Part shown: positions 46,601 to 59,548 of the stretch, piece after piece
Layout: every line of letters begins with the position of its first letter
How positions within the stretch are numbered: position 1 is the stretch's first letter
Assembly (NCBI GenBank): GCA_022376515.1
Contig: WTXI01000094.1
Location: forward strand, 1-64,000
DNA from: Lactifluus volemus
Taxonomy: Eukaryota > Basidiomycota > Agaricomycetes > Russulales > Russulaceae
Direction: 5' to 3'
DNA length: 64,000 nt
Notes under the pieces: model-generated
Databases searched by the model: none
Seen by the model: the letters and a program-made list of their open reading frames with translations, nothing else
What the model was told of the DNA's origin: nothing
Translations under genes and position numbers: made by a program

Positions 46601-47122
46601 CGCCGGCAGGCTTGTAGAGGCTGTCGGTGGAATTCTTCTAGCTCAGTCGCCCAATACCTAACTAAACGCCTCCGCTCCCACCAACCAATCAGAATGGTTA
46701 AAAACTCGGCCCGGGAGTCCGTAGACCATGTACCGACCACCCCCGCGTATCCGCTTTATTCGTGTCTTGAATAGACTTTTATGTCCCTAAAAATAGTCCG
46801 CAGTGTTTCGCAGAGGAGCTGCTAAATTTCTCTTGAAATGACTACAGTAAATTCGCTGTGGCGATCAACATGGCCAGTTGTGCCACGGCTGTTTATGCCT
46901 GACTCGCCCCAGTGTCCGAGTCAGTCCATAACACGCAACCACGACGTTAATTTATATTTCTCCTGGTCTGAGCCGCCAAAGTGCGGGCCACCTGAGTATC
47001 GTACATCAAAAATATAAGAAGCAGCAAAGAGCTACTGCGGGGAGGTGTCAATCACCGGGAGGGTTGGGGTTATACTAGCAAAAGAGAAAGTGATGAGGAT
47101 CTACCAACATTAACCACGACAA
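46601..47122. other. Short 3' spacer of F6
   Basis: Lacks the plus-strand spacer gene. It holds a stretch with AACTCGGCCCGGGAGTCCGT (about 46706), shared with 53990, and the recurrent F-box 3' block. Confidence 0.5.
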
Positions 47123-48653
47123 TTAGCCGATTTCCGTGAGATGGACAGTGACAGGGTGATTGGAGCGCTGGCGCGAGGAAATGAATGGCTGTAATGCTTG
47201 CTGCGTGGATGCAGAGGGGGGCGGAAGGTAGAGATGGCGTAGTATCGGCAACGCGTCCATGACCCTTTCCCCAGTGAGCTCTTGCAGAGCAGATGCAATA
47301 ATCTCACCCAGTCTGGGTGGTATACGCATGTGCTGCAAAGCTGAAAATGCATGGAAGATCTCCAGCCATTGGGGGTTATCCACGTAGTCTTTCCAATCTG
47401 AAAACACTACATCAGTTGTCCTCTTGTAGTCAAGGGAATCGGTAGCGATGAGAAGCCGTTCTACATTGGATAAGAAAGGTGAAATCTTGCCGCATATTTG
47501 AGCTACACACGCAACTTGCCAATCCAACGCATGGCACGATATCCTGATATCTAGAGCGGACCGAAATTCCTTCCCTCCCGGTAGATCACGATGGCCGAAG
47601 TGGATGAAGACAGCCCAGTCATGATAAAAGTACAGCTTCGCTTCCTCGAAGGACCCGGGGATTTGTGTGCGACTGATAAACTGGAGGAAATTTGGCATGT
47701 CGAATTCGAGCTGATTGAAGAACCGTGTGTCGACGGAAAGAATAGCAGGAGTGTCGATCCGAGCCACAAGATCCTCAAAATACTCGCTAGCGCCAAAGAA
47801 CCACAAACTGGTGAGAGAAGGAAGGACAATACGTGTCAATAAAGAGGGAGGTTTATTTGTTGGATCTGGACGAGAAGCCGGGGATTCGAATCCAATGGAA
47901 ACTTCTTTAAGCTTGGTCAACATGGATAAGGCTGTGGCCATAGCTTCGGGTGAATGGCGACCGGTATTGGGTATCTCCGCGAGTACAACTGATACAAGAT
48001 CGTGGCAAGATGGAAGAAATTTTGGTAGTGCCGGAAATGGAATACCAACCAAGCTGAGAGATTCTAGACGCGGGGCAGATCCACCCAAAAATGTATCACG
48101 AAGCACTGGTACCGACTTCGAATTTGAAATATGAAGGCGAAGATGTGTCAAAACTGGATATGGCTTCTTCATCACTTTGTAGAGTCGCTTCAATACAGTA
48201 CTTGTCGTATAGAGAGTGATTTCGGACACGCGATCATGATGCTTGAGTGCGGCAATAATGTTAGCTCCACTCAGAGGGAGTCGCGATCGCGATTCCTGTA
48301 TGACGATAGGAAAGCTGCGTGGCCAGACATCTAGCGTCTTCTTCACGGGTGTGTTCCCATTGCATTTAAGCCGCAAATGAAGACGAAGCGGTGATTCAAA
48401 CACGATGTATCTCCACCTTTGGCATACGTGGACCAGCGCATGCCACCATCGAGGGAACTCGTATACATCCATTTGACAGAAGTCGAAGATGTTGAGGAGG
48501 ACATTGTCAGGGAGGGATCCGATTGTGATGCGTGGGAAAGTATTCGGGTCTGATAGATCTGATCGATCGAAGTGAGTGATTGCTTCAGCGGCAGCCCTGA
48601 TCCTGAGATGTACCTGGGCCTCTTTGCTTGAAAATCGCCTTCAGACGATGTAT
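47123..48653 (-). pseudogene. F6: F-box gene with lost start codon
   Basis: Exon 2 (48549-47123) is fully open and carries the normal F-box, leucine-rich region and C-terminus. The intron 48550-48613 (64 nt) has usable GT and AG. At the position of the first codon the sequence reads ATA instead of ATG (48651-48653), though the rest of exon 1 stays in frame (spliced length 1467 nt). The first in-frame ATG is at 48472, after the F-box start motif. Either the gene is dead, it uses a non-AUG or upstream start, or it makes a protein lacking part of the F-box. Confidence 0.7.
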
Positions 48654-49945
48654 AGAGGATGGTGCTAGTAACATTCGTTGAAAAGATGGGATAGTTAATG
48701 GGCTGTCGAGTGTCACTCCTAGTAGTTCGAAATTCAACTTAGCAACCATGGAATTAGCTTAGACTGTTATTGCACTGAGGGATCTGGATTCTGGACGTAC
48801 CTGCGAGAAAGAGATATCTTCGACAGAGACGTTGATAGTTCAGCTGAGGGCCGCAGAGAGGCTGTGTTGTTGAGGTCGCACGATGCATGCATGATGCACG
48901 TGTACCACAGCCCTGAGCCAATGAGAATACGGTCACCCATCTGGCAGCGATAGAGGCCAACATCCACTCTGAGTATCATTAAGTATCATGTATAGAGTAC
49001 AAGTGTACCATCGAACGATACAAAGATGTCCCCGAGAAGAGGAACGTAGAATGCAAAGTCCACCACGATGAGCAGCGATAGGGATAGCGCTTATTACTAG
49101 TTACGCCCAACAGCCGTCGTATGGGATAGGTGGAAGGACAGGGCTGTACGTACTCTCCCGAATATGAACATGTAATTCTGTCCACAAGTCGACACATGAT
49201 CGGATACTTTGAAGTACTCGCGGGAAATAATGGTGTTTCGTGTGCTTGAGGCGGTACTTCCCCGGTGCAGCCTGAGAGTTCAATTCTCGTTGATGTTGTC
49301 GAGACCCATGATGGTTGTAATCGCATATATGCTGGAATGATAGCTACGAACTTGTACTTCAGGTAGGGCAGGCTAGTACACCGCGGACACAGGAAATCTG
49401 AGAGAAGCGGTCACAGGGGTAGTGTGGAGAACGGAGAAGGCAACTCACTCACAAACGTCTTGGCTCATTTCCAGGAAGATGCCACTGTTCGTGTGGCATT
49501 CTGCTCGTTCCGCACACCATTAGACTTCCTCGAGGGATGGTAGATATGCTAGCCACTGGCGGGTCACGGTCTCAAGGGGAGAAATGAAAGGAGCACAAGG
49601 ACAGAACGAATTACGACTCACTATCATAGTCCATATGAGAATGCAACGGACGACAACGTGGGTGTGGGTGTGTTGCGGATAGGATAAAAGAGGAAAAGGA
49701 AGAAAGACAGAGGAGAAATTCTGACCTGATAGATTGAAGGGGATCACGCTGACTCGAGGACTTGAGCTCGGAGATGTTCATCACGAACCGGAATTGCTGG
49801 GATGGACACCCGAGTAGACTATGGCGTAGACATAAAATGGGAAATTGATAGGATTAGGGAAATAAGGGACGAGAGGTGTGACGACGAAGTGGTGAGGAAG
49901 GTCGTGTTGAGTGGGAATTGTTCCCACACCTCGGACCACGATATT
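48654..49945 (-). repeat. F6 5' flanking module
   Basis: Close to the F1 and F9 flanks. Contains the recurrent frame at 48963-48754. No supported gene. Confidence 0.5.
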
Positions 49946-50648
49946 CAATTCCAGTATTTTGGCTCTAACCACTGCGTTCAATTCCAGCTGAGCGGTATTT
50001 CACCATGGTCGAGCAGACTCGATCTATCCCACGCTGTGCCAAGTTATAGTCGCATGGAATACGTCGGCAAGTTAAAGATAATTCATCTCTCTGTGGCACC
50101 CGAGACTATTGCACACTTTTCGAATCTCCTTGAACAAGTTCATCGATCTAACCCGAGCGGGTAAAGCCAAGGAGAAGTAAAGTGGCTATTCATTTCCGAG
50201 TCGTGGACCGGCTGCCGTTGTGATGTAAGTCATGCAATGTTGATTACTTTCTCCTCCTCCTCGACCACCTGCTATCTCTACCTTCCGTCTTTTCGTGTCT
50301 TAAATAAACTTCTGTGTCCCGGAGAAATGTCTGCAGTGTTCGGAGAGAAGCAGCTAAATTTCTTATGAAATGACTTCAGTAGTCATTAACCAAATATTAC
50401 ATGGCCATGTGTGCCGGCGGCGGACGCCTTCCGAGTCTGCCCGACCCGGGTGTCAGTCCATAACACGCAACGACAACCTTGATCTGTATTTCTCCTGGCA
50501 TGGGGCACCAAAGTGTGGGCCACCCGATTATCGTTTATCAAAATACAAGAAGGAGCAGAGAGCTGCTGTGGGGAGGTGGCAATAAAGACAGGTACTAGCA
50601 AAAAGCGAAGTGAAGAGCACCCATCAACATTACCCAGACTCCTGATAA
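49946..50648. other. 3' spacer of F7
   Basis: Lacks a readable plus-strand spacer gene. It contains the recurrent F-box 3' block (about 50280-50600). Nothing else seen. Confidence 0.5.
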
Positions 50649-52141
50649 TCAGTCCATTTCTGTGAGATGGACAGTGACAGGGTGATTGGAACGCTGGCGC
50701 GAGGAAATGAATGGCTGTATAGCCTGCTGCGTGGATTCAGAGGGGGGTGGAAGGTAGAGATGGCGTAGCATCGGCAACGCGTCCATGACCCTTTCCTCAG
50801 TGAGCTCTTGCAGCGCAGATCCAATAATCTCACCCAGTCTGGGCGGTATTTCCATGTGCTGCAAAGCCGAAAATGCATGAAAGATCTCCAGCCATTGAGG
50901 GTTGTCTACGTAGTCTTTCCAATCTGAAAGCAGTATATTGTCAAAGCCATTGGCATTGATGATAAGCCGTTCTAGATTGGATACGAAAGGCGGAATCTTG
51001 CTGCATATTTGAGCTAAACACGCAACTTGCCAATCTAACGCATGGCACGCTATCGTGATACATACAGCAGTCAGAAAATTCCCTCCCGATGTATCGCGAT
51101 AGCGAAAGATAATTAAGGCCCTTTTATGATCAAAGGACAGCTTCGCTTCCTCGAACGACCCGGGGATCCATGTGCGACCGATAAATTGGAGGAAATGTGG
51201 AATGTCAAAATCGAGCTGATTGAAAAATGATGCCTCGACTGTAATAATAGCAGGAGTGTCGATGCGAGCCACAAGATCCTCAAAGTACTCGCTAGCGCCA
51301 TGGAAATGCAAACGGGTGAGAGCGGGGAGGACAACGCGAGTAAATGAAGACGGAGGTCTATTTGTTGGATCAGGACGAGATGCTGGGAATTCGAATCCAA
51401 TGCAAACTTCTTTAAGCTTGGTCAACGCGGAAAGGGCTGTGGCCACAGCTTCGGGTGAGATGTAACCGGTATTGGGTATCTTCGTGAGAACAACTTCGAC
51501 AAGGTCATGGCAAGATGGAAGAAATTTTGGTAGTGCCGGAAATGGAATACCCTCCAAGTACAGATACTCGAGACGCGGGGCAGATCCACCCAAAAAGGTC
51601 TCGCGAAGCACCGGTGCCGACCTCGGATTTGAAGTAAGCTCAAGATGCGTCAAAACTGGATATGGCTTCTTCATCACTTTATTGAGCCGCTTCAATACAG
51701 AACTTGTCATATCGAGATGGATTTCGGACACGCGATCGTGATGCTTGAGCGCGGCAATGATGTTAGCTCCACTCAGAGGGAGTCGCGATCTCGATTCATC
51801 TATGACGATAGGAAAGGTGCGTGGCCAGACCTCTAGCGTCTTCTTCACAGGTGTGTTCGCATCGCATTTAAGTTCCAAATTAAGACGAATTGGCGATGCA
51901 AACACAATGTATCTCCACCTTCCGCATACGTGCACCAGTGCAATCCACCATCGAGGGGGGTACTTTTCATAGAAGTCGAAGATGTCGAGGAGGACATTGT
52001 CAGGGAGGGATCCGATTGTCACGCGTGGGAAAGAAATGAGGCCTACTCGATCCAGGTGAGTGATTGCTTCAGCGGCGGCTTATGGTCATGAGACGTACCC
52101 GGTCGTTTTTTATTAGTACTACGCGCATTCCGATGACGCAT
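50649..52141 (-). CDS. F7: F-box protein, about 478 aa
   Basis: Exon 1 is 52141-52099, the intron 52043-52098 (56 nt) and exon 2 52042-50649; spliced length is 1437 nt, in frame. Exon 1 has one extra codon relative to F2. F-box SLPDNVLLDIFDF and VCGRWRYIVFASPIRL. The segment around residues 290-370 (HKRALIIFRYRDTSGG, LIINANGFDNILLSDW) differs from most siblings and partly matches F8. It appears intact. Confidence 0.85.
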
Positions 52142-53345
52142 AATGACCTGTCCGTTCCCAAGTAACTCTTTTTCGTTGAGAAGATGGATATGTAATGGGC
52201 TATCGAGTGTGACCGCTAGTAGTAGTTCGAAATTCGACTTCGCAAGGACAGAGTTAGCTTAGACTGCTATTGCAGCGAGGGGTCAGGATCTGGGCGTACC
52301 TGCGAGAAAGAGAACTCTTCGACAGAGACGTTGATAGTTCAGCTGAGGGCCGCAGAGAGGCTGTGTTGTTGAGGTCCCACGATGCAGGTCACATGATGCA
52401 CGTGTAGCGCAAGCGCTCATAAAAATCCCGTTATGGCAGCGATAGAGGGCAACATCCATTCTGAGTATCATTAAGCATCACGTATAAAGTACAAGTGTAC
52501 TAACGAACGGTACAAAGGTGTCCCAGATAAGAGGAACATCGAAGGCAAAGTCCACCGCAATGAGCAGCGATAGGGATAGTTCTCGAGAGCGCTTGTTATT
52601 CACACCCAACAGCCATCGTTCCACGTAAGTGGAGGGACAGGGCTGTACGTACTCTCCTGAATGTTAACAATTCTGTCCACAAGCCGACACATATCTTGAA
52701 GTATCTGCTGACTTAGAATTGCAGGAAATAAAGGTCGTTCGCGTGTTCGAGGGCGGGACACCGGACACAGCAACGGTTGAGCAGTACATTCCGAGTGCAA
52801 CCTCCAACAGAGGAGCCTGAGGTATAGAGGGCGACGCCTGACAACGCCAACAAGTAAGTGTTGCTGATATGTATGCCAGTGGTGGTCGGGTTACGCCTCA
52901 AGCGCTGGAATCTGAAAGGGGCGTTCAGTTATAAAGGTGGTGTGGATTACAGCACACTCATGATCATTGTTTCGCAGAGACGCCACTGTTTGGGCATTCT
53001 ACTCGCTCTGGACTCTTGATTCTCGAGGGGCAGTGAATATGCCCCGAACTACCATTGCCACCATGAGTTGCCATCAAAGGAGGGAAAGACATGAAAGAGC
53101 GAGGCCAACGATAGTGGGGATTGCGAGTGACTATCACATTCACATGCGACAGGGGAAAATGAGAAAATGGAAGGAAAAGATATGAGATCCTACCTGACGG
53201 GAATCACGTCGACTCAAGAGATTCTGGTGACAAAGCAGAAATGCTGGATACCCAGGTGGCAACGTAGACAAAATTTGTGCCATGTGGAGAGGTAACTGCG
53301 TTGTAAGGAACCAAGGGCGAGGATGCGTGAAGATGAAATAGAGAC
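52142..53345 (-). repeat. F7 5' flanking module, variant type
   Basis: Shares the YTSGSSVGGCTRN block (about 52820) with the F5 flank only. Confidence 0.5.
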
Positions 53346-53850
53346 TGCCAGTGAGGGCTGTGAAGTAGAAGCGTGACCGAATTGGAACGCTGGCCGGGAC
53401 GCGGGACGACCGGCCCAGTTTACCGCGCTCCGTCTGGCCAACCGCCCGAGTTCCTGAAGTTTCCCACTGCCATGCTTCTGACTCGTTATTGAACACGCGT
53501 TTACAGGGAAATGCAATGCACGCTACCGTCCCCGCACGCCACGGATTCCAGAGTGATCCCGCCCTGTTAAAAAGCCCCGCCCACGTCATCACATCGTGCC
53601 TGCTGTTCCAAGTGGCCCACGACCGCCATCTCACTCCTGCAACTCCCACCGTATCGACCAGACATCATTTTTCGGCACGCGAGCAGGAGGAGAAGTGGTG
53701 CCGTTGAGGAGGATTCCCCTTTCCACCGGAGCCTGCGGCAAACCTGCAGTACTTGAGCAAATGAGTCGAGGGACAACCGCCGCTGGTTATATACCCCGCG
53801 CCTCTGGCAGGCCAAGAGCCCCTTGTGACCTCCTTTAATCCTTATCTCGA
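53346..53850. other. Unique GC-rich spacer upstream of a short plus-strand ORF
   Basis: Not shared with other spacers. It has several overlapping frames on both strands without recognisable domains. A TATATA motif occurs near 53790. Confidence 0.35.
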
Positions 53851-53852
53851 TC

Positions 53853-53987
53853 ATGAACTCTTCAGGACGTGATCGCATTGTCGACATAGTGACGTTGGGA
53901 GAAGTTTACGACAAGGACGTGAACACTGTACGGTTTACATTCCTCAGGCTAGAGATTGGTGGCGAGAGGTCGAATTGGAATAGCTAA
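53853..53987 (+). CDS. Possible truncated gene start, 44 aa
   Basis: ATG at 53853 follows a TATATA motif by about 60 bp and opens a 44-codon frame beginning MNSSGRDRIVDIVTLGEVYD. Array spacer sequence resumes immediately after the stop. This fits a promoter and first codons of a gene cut off by a rearrangement, or a chance frame. Product not recognised. Confidence 0.25.
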   Translation: MNSSGRDRIVDIVTLGEVYDKDVNTVRFTFLRLEIGGERSNWNS

Positions 53988-54271
53988 TAACTCGGCCCGG
54001 GAGTCCGTAGACCATATATCATACTTCCGCGTTCCGTCTTTTTCGAGTCTTAAATACAGAATTTGACAGTCCATAACACGCAAAGGGACAACCTCGATCT
54101 ATATTTCTCCTCGCCTGAGGCGGGCCACCTGATTATCGTATGTCAGAATACAAGAAGCAGCAGAGAGCTGGGAGGGGTGGGGAACGGTTATGATGGCAGG
54201 AACTAGCAGAAGAGGAATGGAGAGGGTTGATGAGGATACACCAACATTAATCCAGACACCTGACAATCAGT

Positions 54272-55748
54272 TTATTTCCGGGAGAGATGGACAGTGACAG
54301 GACGATCGGAACGCTGGCGCGAAGAAATGAATGGTTCTATTGCGGATGCAAAGGGGAATGGAAAGTAGAGATGGCGCAGCATAGGCAACGCGTCCATGAC
54401 CCTTTCCCCAGTGAGCTCTTGCAGCGCAGATCCAATAATCCCACCCAGTCTGGGCGGTATACGCATGTACTGCAAAGCCGAAAACGCATGGAAGATCTCC
54501 AGCCATTGAGGGTTGTCTATGTAGTCTTTCCAATTTGAAAGCAGTATATTGTTAAAGCCATTGGCATTGATGAGGAGCCGTTCTACATTGGATAAGCAAG
54601 GCGAAATCTTGCCGCATATTAGAGCTACATATGCAACTTGCCAATCCAACGCATGGCACGATATCCCGATACATAGAGCGCTCCGAAATTCCTTCCCTCC
54701 CGGTGGATCACGATGACCAAAATTGATGAAAACGCTTTTGTCATAAAAGGACAGATTCGCTTCCTCAAAGCCGGGGATCTGTGCGCGACCGATAAACTGG
54801 ACGAAATGTGGAATGTCAAGATCGAGCCGATTGAAGAACCTTGTGTGGACGGAAATAATAGCAGGAGTGTCGATCCGAGCCACAAGATCCTCAAAGTACT
54901 CGCTAGCGCCTTCAAACTTGAAACGGGTGAGAGCGGGGAGGACAGCGCGTGTGAATGGAGATGGTAGTCTATTTGCTGGATCAGGACGAGAAGCTGGGGA
55001 TCCGAAACCAATGGAAACTTCTTTAAGCTTGGTCAACGCAGATAGGGCCATGGCCATAGCTTCGGGCGAAAAGTAACCGGTATTGGGAATATTCGTGAGG
55101 TAAATAAAGCCAAGATCGTGGCAAAATGGAAGAAATTTTGGTAGTGCCGGAAATGGAATACTAGTCAATTTGAGATACTCGAGACGCGGGGCAGATCCAC
55201 CCAAGAAGGTATCGCGAAGAACCGGTGCCGACTTCCCAATATGAAGGCAAAGATGTGTCAAAACTGGATATGGCTTCTTGGTCACTTTGTGGAGTTGCTT
55301 CGATAGTGTACTTGTTACAGTGAGATAGATTTTGGACACGCGATCGTGATGCTCGAGTGCGGCAATAACGTTAGCTCCACTCAGAGGGAGTCTCGATCTC
55401 GATTCCTTTATGATGATAGGAAAGGCGTGTGGCCAGACATCTAGCATCTCCTTCACGGGTGTGTTCGCATCGCATACAAGTCGCAAATCAAGACGAAGCG
55501 GTGATTCAAACACAATGTATCTCCACCTTCGGCATGCGTGCACCAGTGCAATCCACCATCGAGGGGAGCGGTACGGAGTTATTTGACAGAAGTCGAAGAT
55601 TTCCAGGAGGACATTGTCCGAGATAGATTCGATTGTCACGCGTGGGAATGAAATCGGGTCTGAGTGATTGCTTCAGCGGCGGCCTATGGTCATGAGACTG
55701 AGACGTACCTGGTCGTCTTTGATTAATACGCGCTTTCCGGTGACGCAT
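54272..55748 (-). CDS. F8: F-box protein, about 475 aa
   Basis: Exon 1 is 55748-55709, the intron 55660-55708 (49 nt) and exon 2 55659-54272; spliced length is 1428 nt, in frame. The intron is shorter than in siblings because the stretch containing the usual acceptor is deleted, yet CACTCAG supplies a new acceptor at the same exon border. The F-box is changed to SISDNVLLEIFDF, losing the Leu-Pro. The C-terminus is altered to VTVHLSRK. Open throughout. The changed F-box could weaken Skp1 binding. Confidence 0.8.
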
Positions 55749-56975
55749 CATGACCTGCCCTTTCCCTCGGAACTTTCGTTGAGAAGATGGATGGTTAATG
55801 GGCTGTCGAGTGTGACCGCTAGTGCAACCTTAGCAGTAGCTTAGGCTGCTATTGCAGTGAGGGATATGGATTCTGGACGTACCTGCAAGAAAGAGAACTC
55901 TTCGATAGAGGCGTTGATAGTTCAGCTGAGGGCCGCAGAGAGGCTGTGTTGTTGAAGTCGCACGATGCAGGTCACATGATGCACGTAGCAAGCGCTCATA
56001 AAAATACCGTTATCCGATTTCTGGCAGCGATAGAGACCAACATCCACTCTGAGTATCATTAAGTATCACGTATAAAGTACAAGTGTACTAACGGACGATA
56101 CAAAGGTGTCCCTGAGAAGAGGAACATCGAAGGAAAAGTCCACCGCGATGAGCAACAATAGGCGCGGTTCTCGAGAGCACTTACTATTAGTTACACCCAA
56201 CAGCCATCGTTATGGCATAGGTGGAGGGACAGGGCTGTACGTACTCTCCCGAATAGTAACATGCAAATTTTTCCACAAGTCGATACATAATCTGAATTGC
56301 CTGCTGACTTGGACTCGCGACACGTCGCTCGCGTACTCGAGGCGGCACACCCCCAGTGCAGCATGATCACCCAATCCTTACCAATGTTGTGGAGATGCAT
56401 GACAGTGGTGGTCTCGTAAGTGCTGGGATGATTGTTACGAATTTTTCAGGTCAGGCCGGCTCATAGTCTACCGTTGTACACCGCGGACACAGGAAATCTG
56501 AGAGAAGCGGTTGCAGAGGTAGTGTGGAGTAGAGAAGGCGACTCACTCACAAACGTCGTAGCTTATTTCCAGGAAGATGCCACTGTTTGCGTGGCAATCT
56601 GCTCGTTCCGGGCTCAATTAGACTTCGCTCGAGGAGGAGGGTCTCGGTCTCGGGGGAGAAATAAAAGAAGGCGCACAAGTATAGAGCGGATTACGACTTA
56701 CTGTCATAGCCCATATGGGATCGCACGGACGACGACATGGGTTGGGGTGAAAGGAAGAAAGACAGAGGAGATCTGACCTGATAACTTGAAGGACTGGAGG
56801 ACCCGGAGATACTTCGTCACGAAGCCGAAATGCTACGGACACCCAAGTGGATTATGATTTAGACATAAAGTGGGAAAATTGTACCAGGTGACAGGTGATT
56901 GTATTAGGGAAGCAGGGGCGAGAGGTGAGGAAGGTCGTGTTGACTGGGAATTGTTCCCACACCTCGGGCCGCAGT
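55749..56975 (-). repeat. F8 5' flanking module
   Basis: Shortened version of the common module with several deletions toward 56975. Confidence 0.5.
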
Positions 56976-57194
56976 CGGACAAGCCAGAATTTTGCCTCTA
57001 ACCTCTGGGGGTCCTTCCGCGCGTGCGTCCAAGTGAGTTAATCGATTCCGGCTGAGCAGCATCCCACCATGATCGAGCTATCCCACGCTATGCCAAGTTA
57101 CAGTCGCATGGAATACGACTGGTTGGAAGTTGACTTCTGACCCTGAGATCGTACAGTTTTGTCGTATGTCACCTGGTCATTTTCTCATGAACTG

Positions 57195-57630
57195 GGTTGA
57201 AAAAGGTGGAGGCGCTTGATTCCTCCAACCCGAGCAAGTTAAGCCAAGGAGAAGTAGAGTGGTTATTCATTTCCGAGTCGTGGACCGGCCGACGTTGTGA
57301 TGTAAGTCATGGAAGTCATTTTGTTACTGGACCTCGATGGGCTCATCCCCCGCTCAACCAACACTTTTGTGCTTCTTCTCTAGTGGAAACATGGCATTTC
57401 GATGCTACAATGGCACCTACCAAACGACCTTCATCGATTATGGGCTGCAATGGGCATGCTCCGAATGCTTGGCTACCACATCAATACATCGCGATGTAGG
57501 CTCTGCGCACTCTCCCGGACAAATGGATTAAGCGGGGCGATCCCGCAGCTGCCGAAGGGGAAATCTGGCTTTGCACTCGTGCAGGACGGGCGGCCATGTC
57601 GCGTCAATTTGGTGAGATAATGAGCATTAA
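57195..57630 (+). pseudogene. Plus-strand spacer gene, decayed copy (F8/F9 spacer)
   Basis: Only the parts around the intron remain: a GEVEWLFISESWTGRRC block before GTAAGT (57301) and the GNMAFRCYNGTYQTTFIDYG block after the acceptor near 57383. Further decayed sequence runs to about 57630. Confidence 0.4.
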
Positions 57631-58058
57631 ATCTCAGAGTTGGAGTGTTTCAGTTGTGGTAGGGCGAGCGATATGGGACTCAATTCGCTACTTTCTCCTC
57701 CTCAACCACTTGCTACCTCTACGTTCCGTCGTTTTCGTGTCTTGAATAGACTTTTTTTAGTTTGCTGTGGTCAACCGAATATTACATGGTCATGTGTGCC
57801 GGCGGTGGACGCCTTCCGCCCGACTCCCCCCCGGGTGTCAGTCCATAACACACAACGACAACCTTGATCTGTATTTCTCCTGGCCTGAGGCACCAAAGGG
57901 CCGCGCGATTATCGTACAACAAAATACAAGAAAGAGCAGAGAGCTGTTGTGTGGAGGTGGTAATCACAGGGAGGGGCGAGGAACGGCTATAAAGACAGGT
58001 ACTAGCGAAAAGAGAAGTGGAGAACATTGATAGCGATGCATCAACAATAATCTGACAA

Positions 58059-59548
58059 TCAGTCCATTCTTGTGAGATGGACAGTGACAGGGTAATTGGA
58101 ACACTGGCGTGAGGAAATGAATGGCTGTATAGCCTGCTGCGTGGATGCAGAGGGGGGTGGAAGGTAGAGATGGCGTAGCATCGGTAACGCGTCCATGACG
58201 CTTTCCCCAGTGAGCTCTTGCAGCGCAGATGCAATACTCTGACCCAGTCTGGGCGGTATATGCATGTGCTGCAAAGCCGAAAATGCATGAAAGATCTCGA
58301 GCCATTGGGGGTTATCCACGTAGTCTTTCCAATCTGAAAACACTACGTTTTCAAAGGAACTAGTAGAGATGAGAAGCCGTTCTACATTGGATAAGAAAGG
58401 CGAAATCTTGCCGCATATTTGAGCTACACACGCAACTTGCCAATCCAACGCATGGCACGATATCCCGATATATAGACCGAACCGAAATCCTATCCAACTA
58501 CGATGACCAAAGTGGATGAGCACACTTTTATCATCAAAGTACAGCTTCGCTTCGTCGAAGGACCTGGTGATCTGTGTGCGACTGATAAACTGGAGGAAAT
58601 GTGGATTGTCAAAATCGAGCTGATTGAACAACTGTGTGTCGACGGAAATAATAGCAGGAGTGTCGATGCGAGCCACAAGATCTTCAAAGTACTCGCTAGC
58701 ACCGTGGAACTTCAATTGGGTGAGAGCGGGGAGGACAGCGCGTGTCAATGAAGAAGGAGGTCCATTTGCTGGATCAGGACGAGAAGCAGGGGATTTGAAT
58801 CCAATGGAAACTTCTTTAAGCTTGGTCAACGCGGATAGGGCTGTGGCCATAGCTTCGGGTGAAACGTAACCGGTATTGGGTATCTTCCAGAGATGAACAT
58901 TGACAAGATCATGGCAAAATGGAAGCAATTTTGGTAGTCCCGGAAGTGGAATACCAATCAATTTGAGATCCTTTAGAAGCGGGGCAGATCCACCCAAAAA
59001 GGTATCGGGAAGCACCGGTGCCGACTTCGAATTTGAAATATGCTCCAGGCGAAGTCTTGTCAAAACTGGGTATGGCTTCTCCAAAACTTGGTTCAGTCGC
59101 TTCGGTAGAGTATTTGTTAATTTGAAATTTATTTCGGACACGCGATCGTGATGCTCGAGTGCGGCAATAATGTTAGCTCCACTCAGAGAGCGTCCCCATC
59201 TGAAGTCGTTTATGATGATAGGAAGGGCGCGTGGCCAGACATCTAGCGTCTTCTTCACAGGTGTGTCCGCATTGCATACAAGTTGCAAATGAAGACGCAG
59301 CGGCGACTGAAATACAACGTATCTCCACCTTCCGCATACGTGCACCAGTGCATACCACCATCGAGGGGAGTATGTTTTACACAAGTCGAAGATGTCAAGG
59401 AGGACATTGTCAGGGAGGGATCTGATTGTAACGCGTGGGAAAGAAGTCGGGTCTACTCGATCCAAGTGAGTGATTGCTTCAGCGGCAGCCCATGGTCCTG
59501 AGACGTACCTGGGCCTCTTTGATTAAAAACCACCTTCCGTTGACGCAT
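58059..59548 (-). CDS. F9: F-box protein, about 477 aa
   Basis: Exon 1 is 59548-59509, the intron 59453-59508 (56 nt) and exon 2 59452-58059; spliced length is 1434 nt, in frame. F-box SLPDNVLLDIFDL, VCGRWRYVVFQSPLRL. The first half and the 5' flank are nearly identical to F1. Between about residues 275 and 345 it differs sharply (LFNQLDFDNPHFLQF, HFGHRSWIGFRFGLYIG). It shares LLISTSSFENVVFSDW with F1 but with no other copy. It appears intact. Confidence 0.85.
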
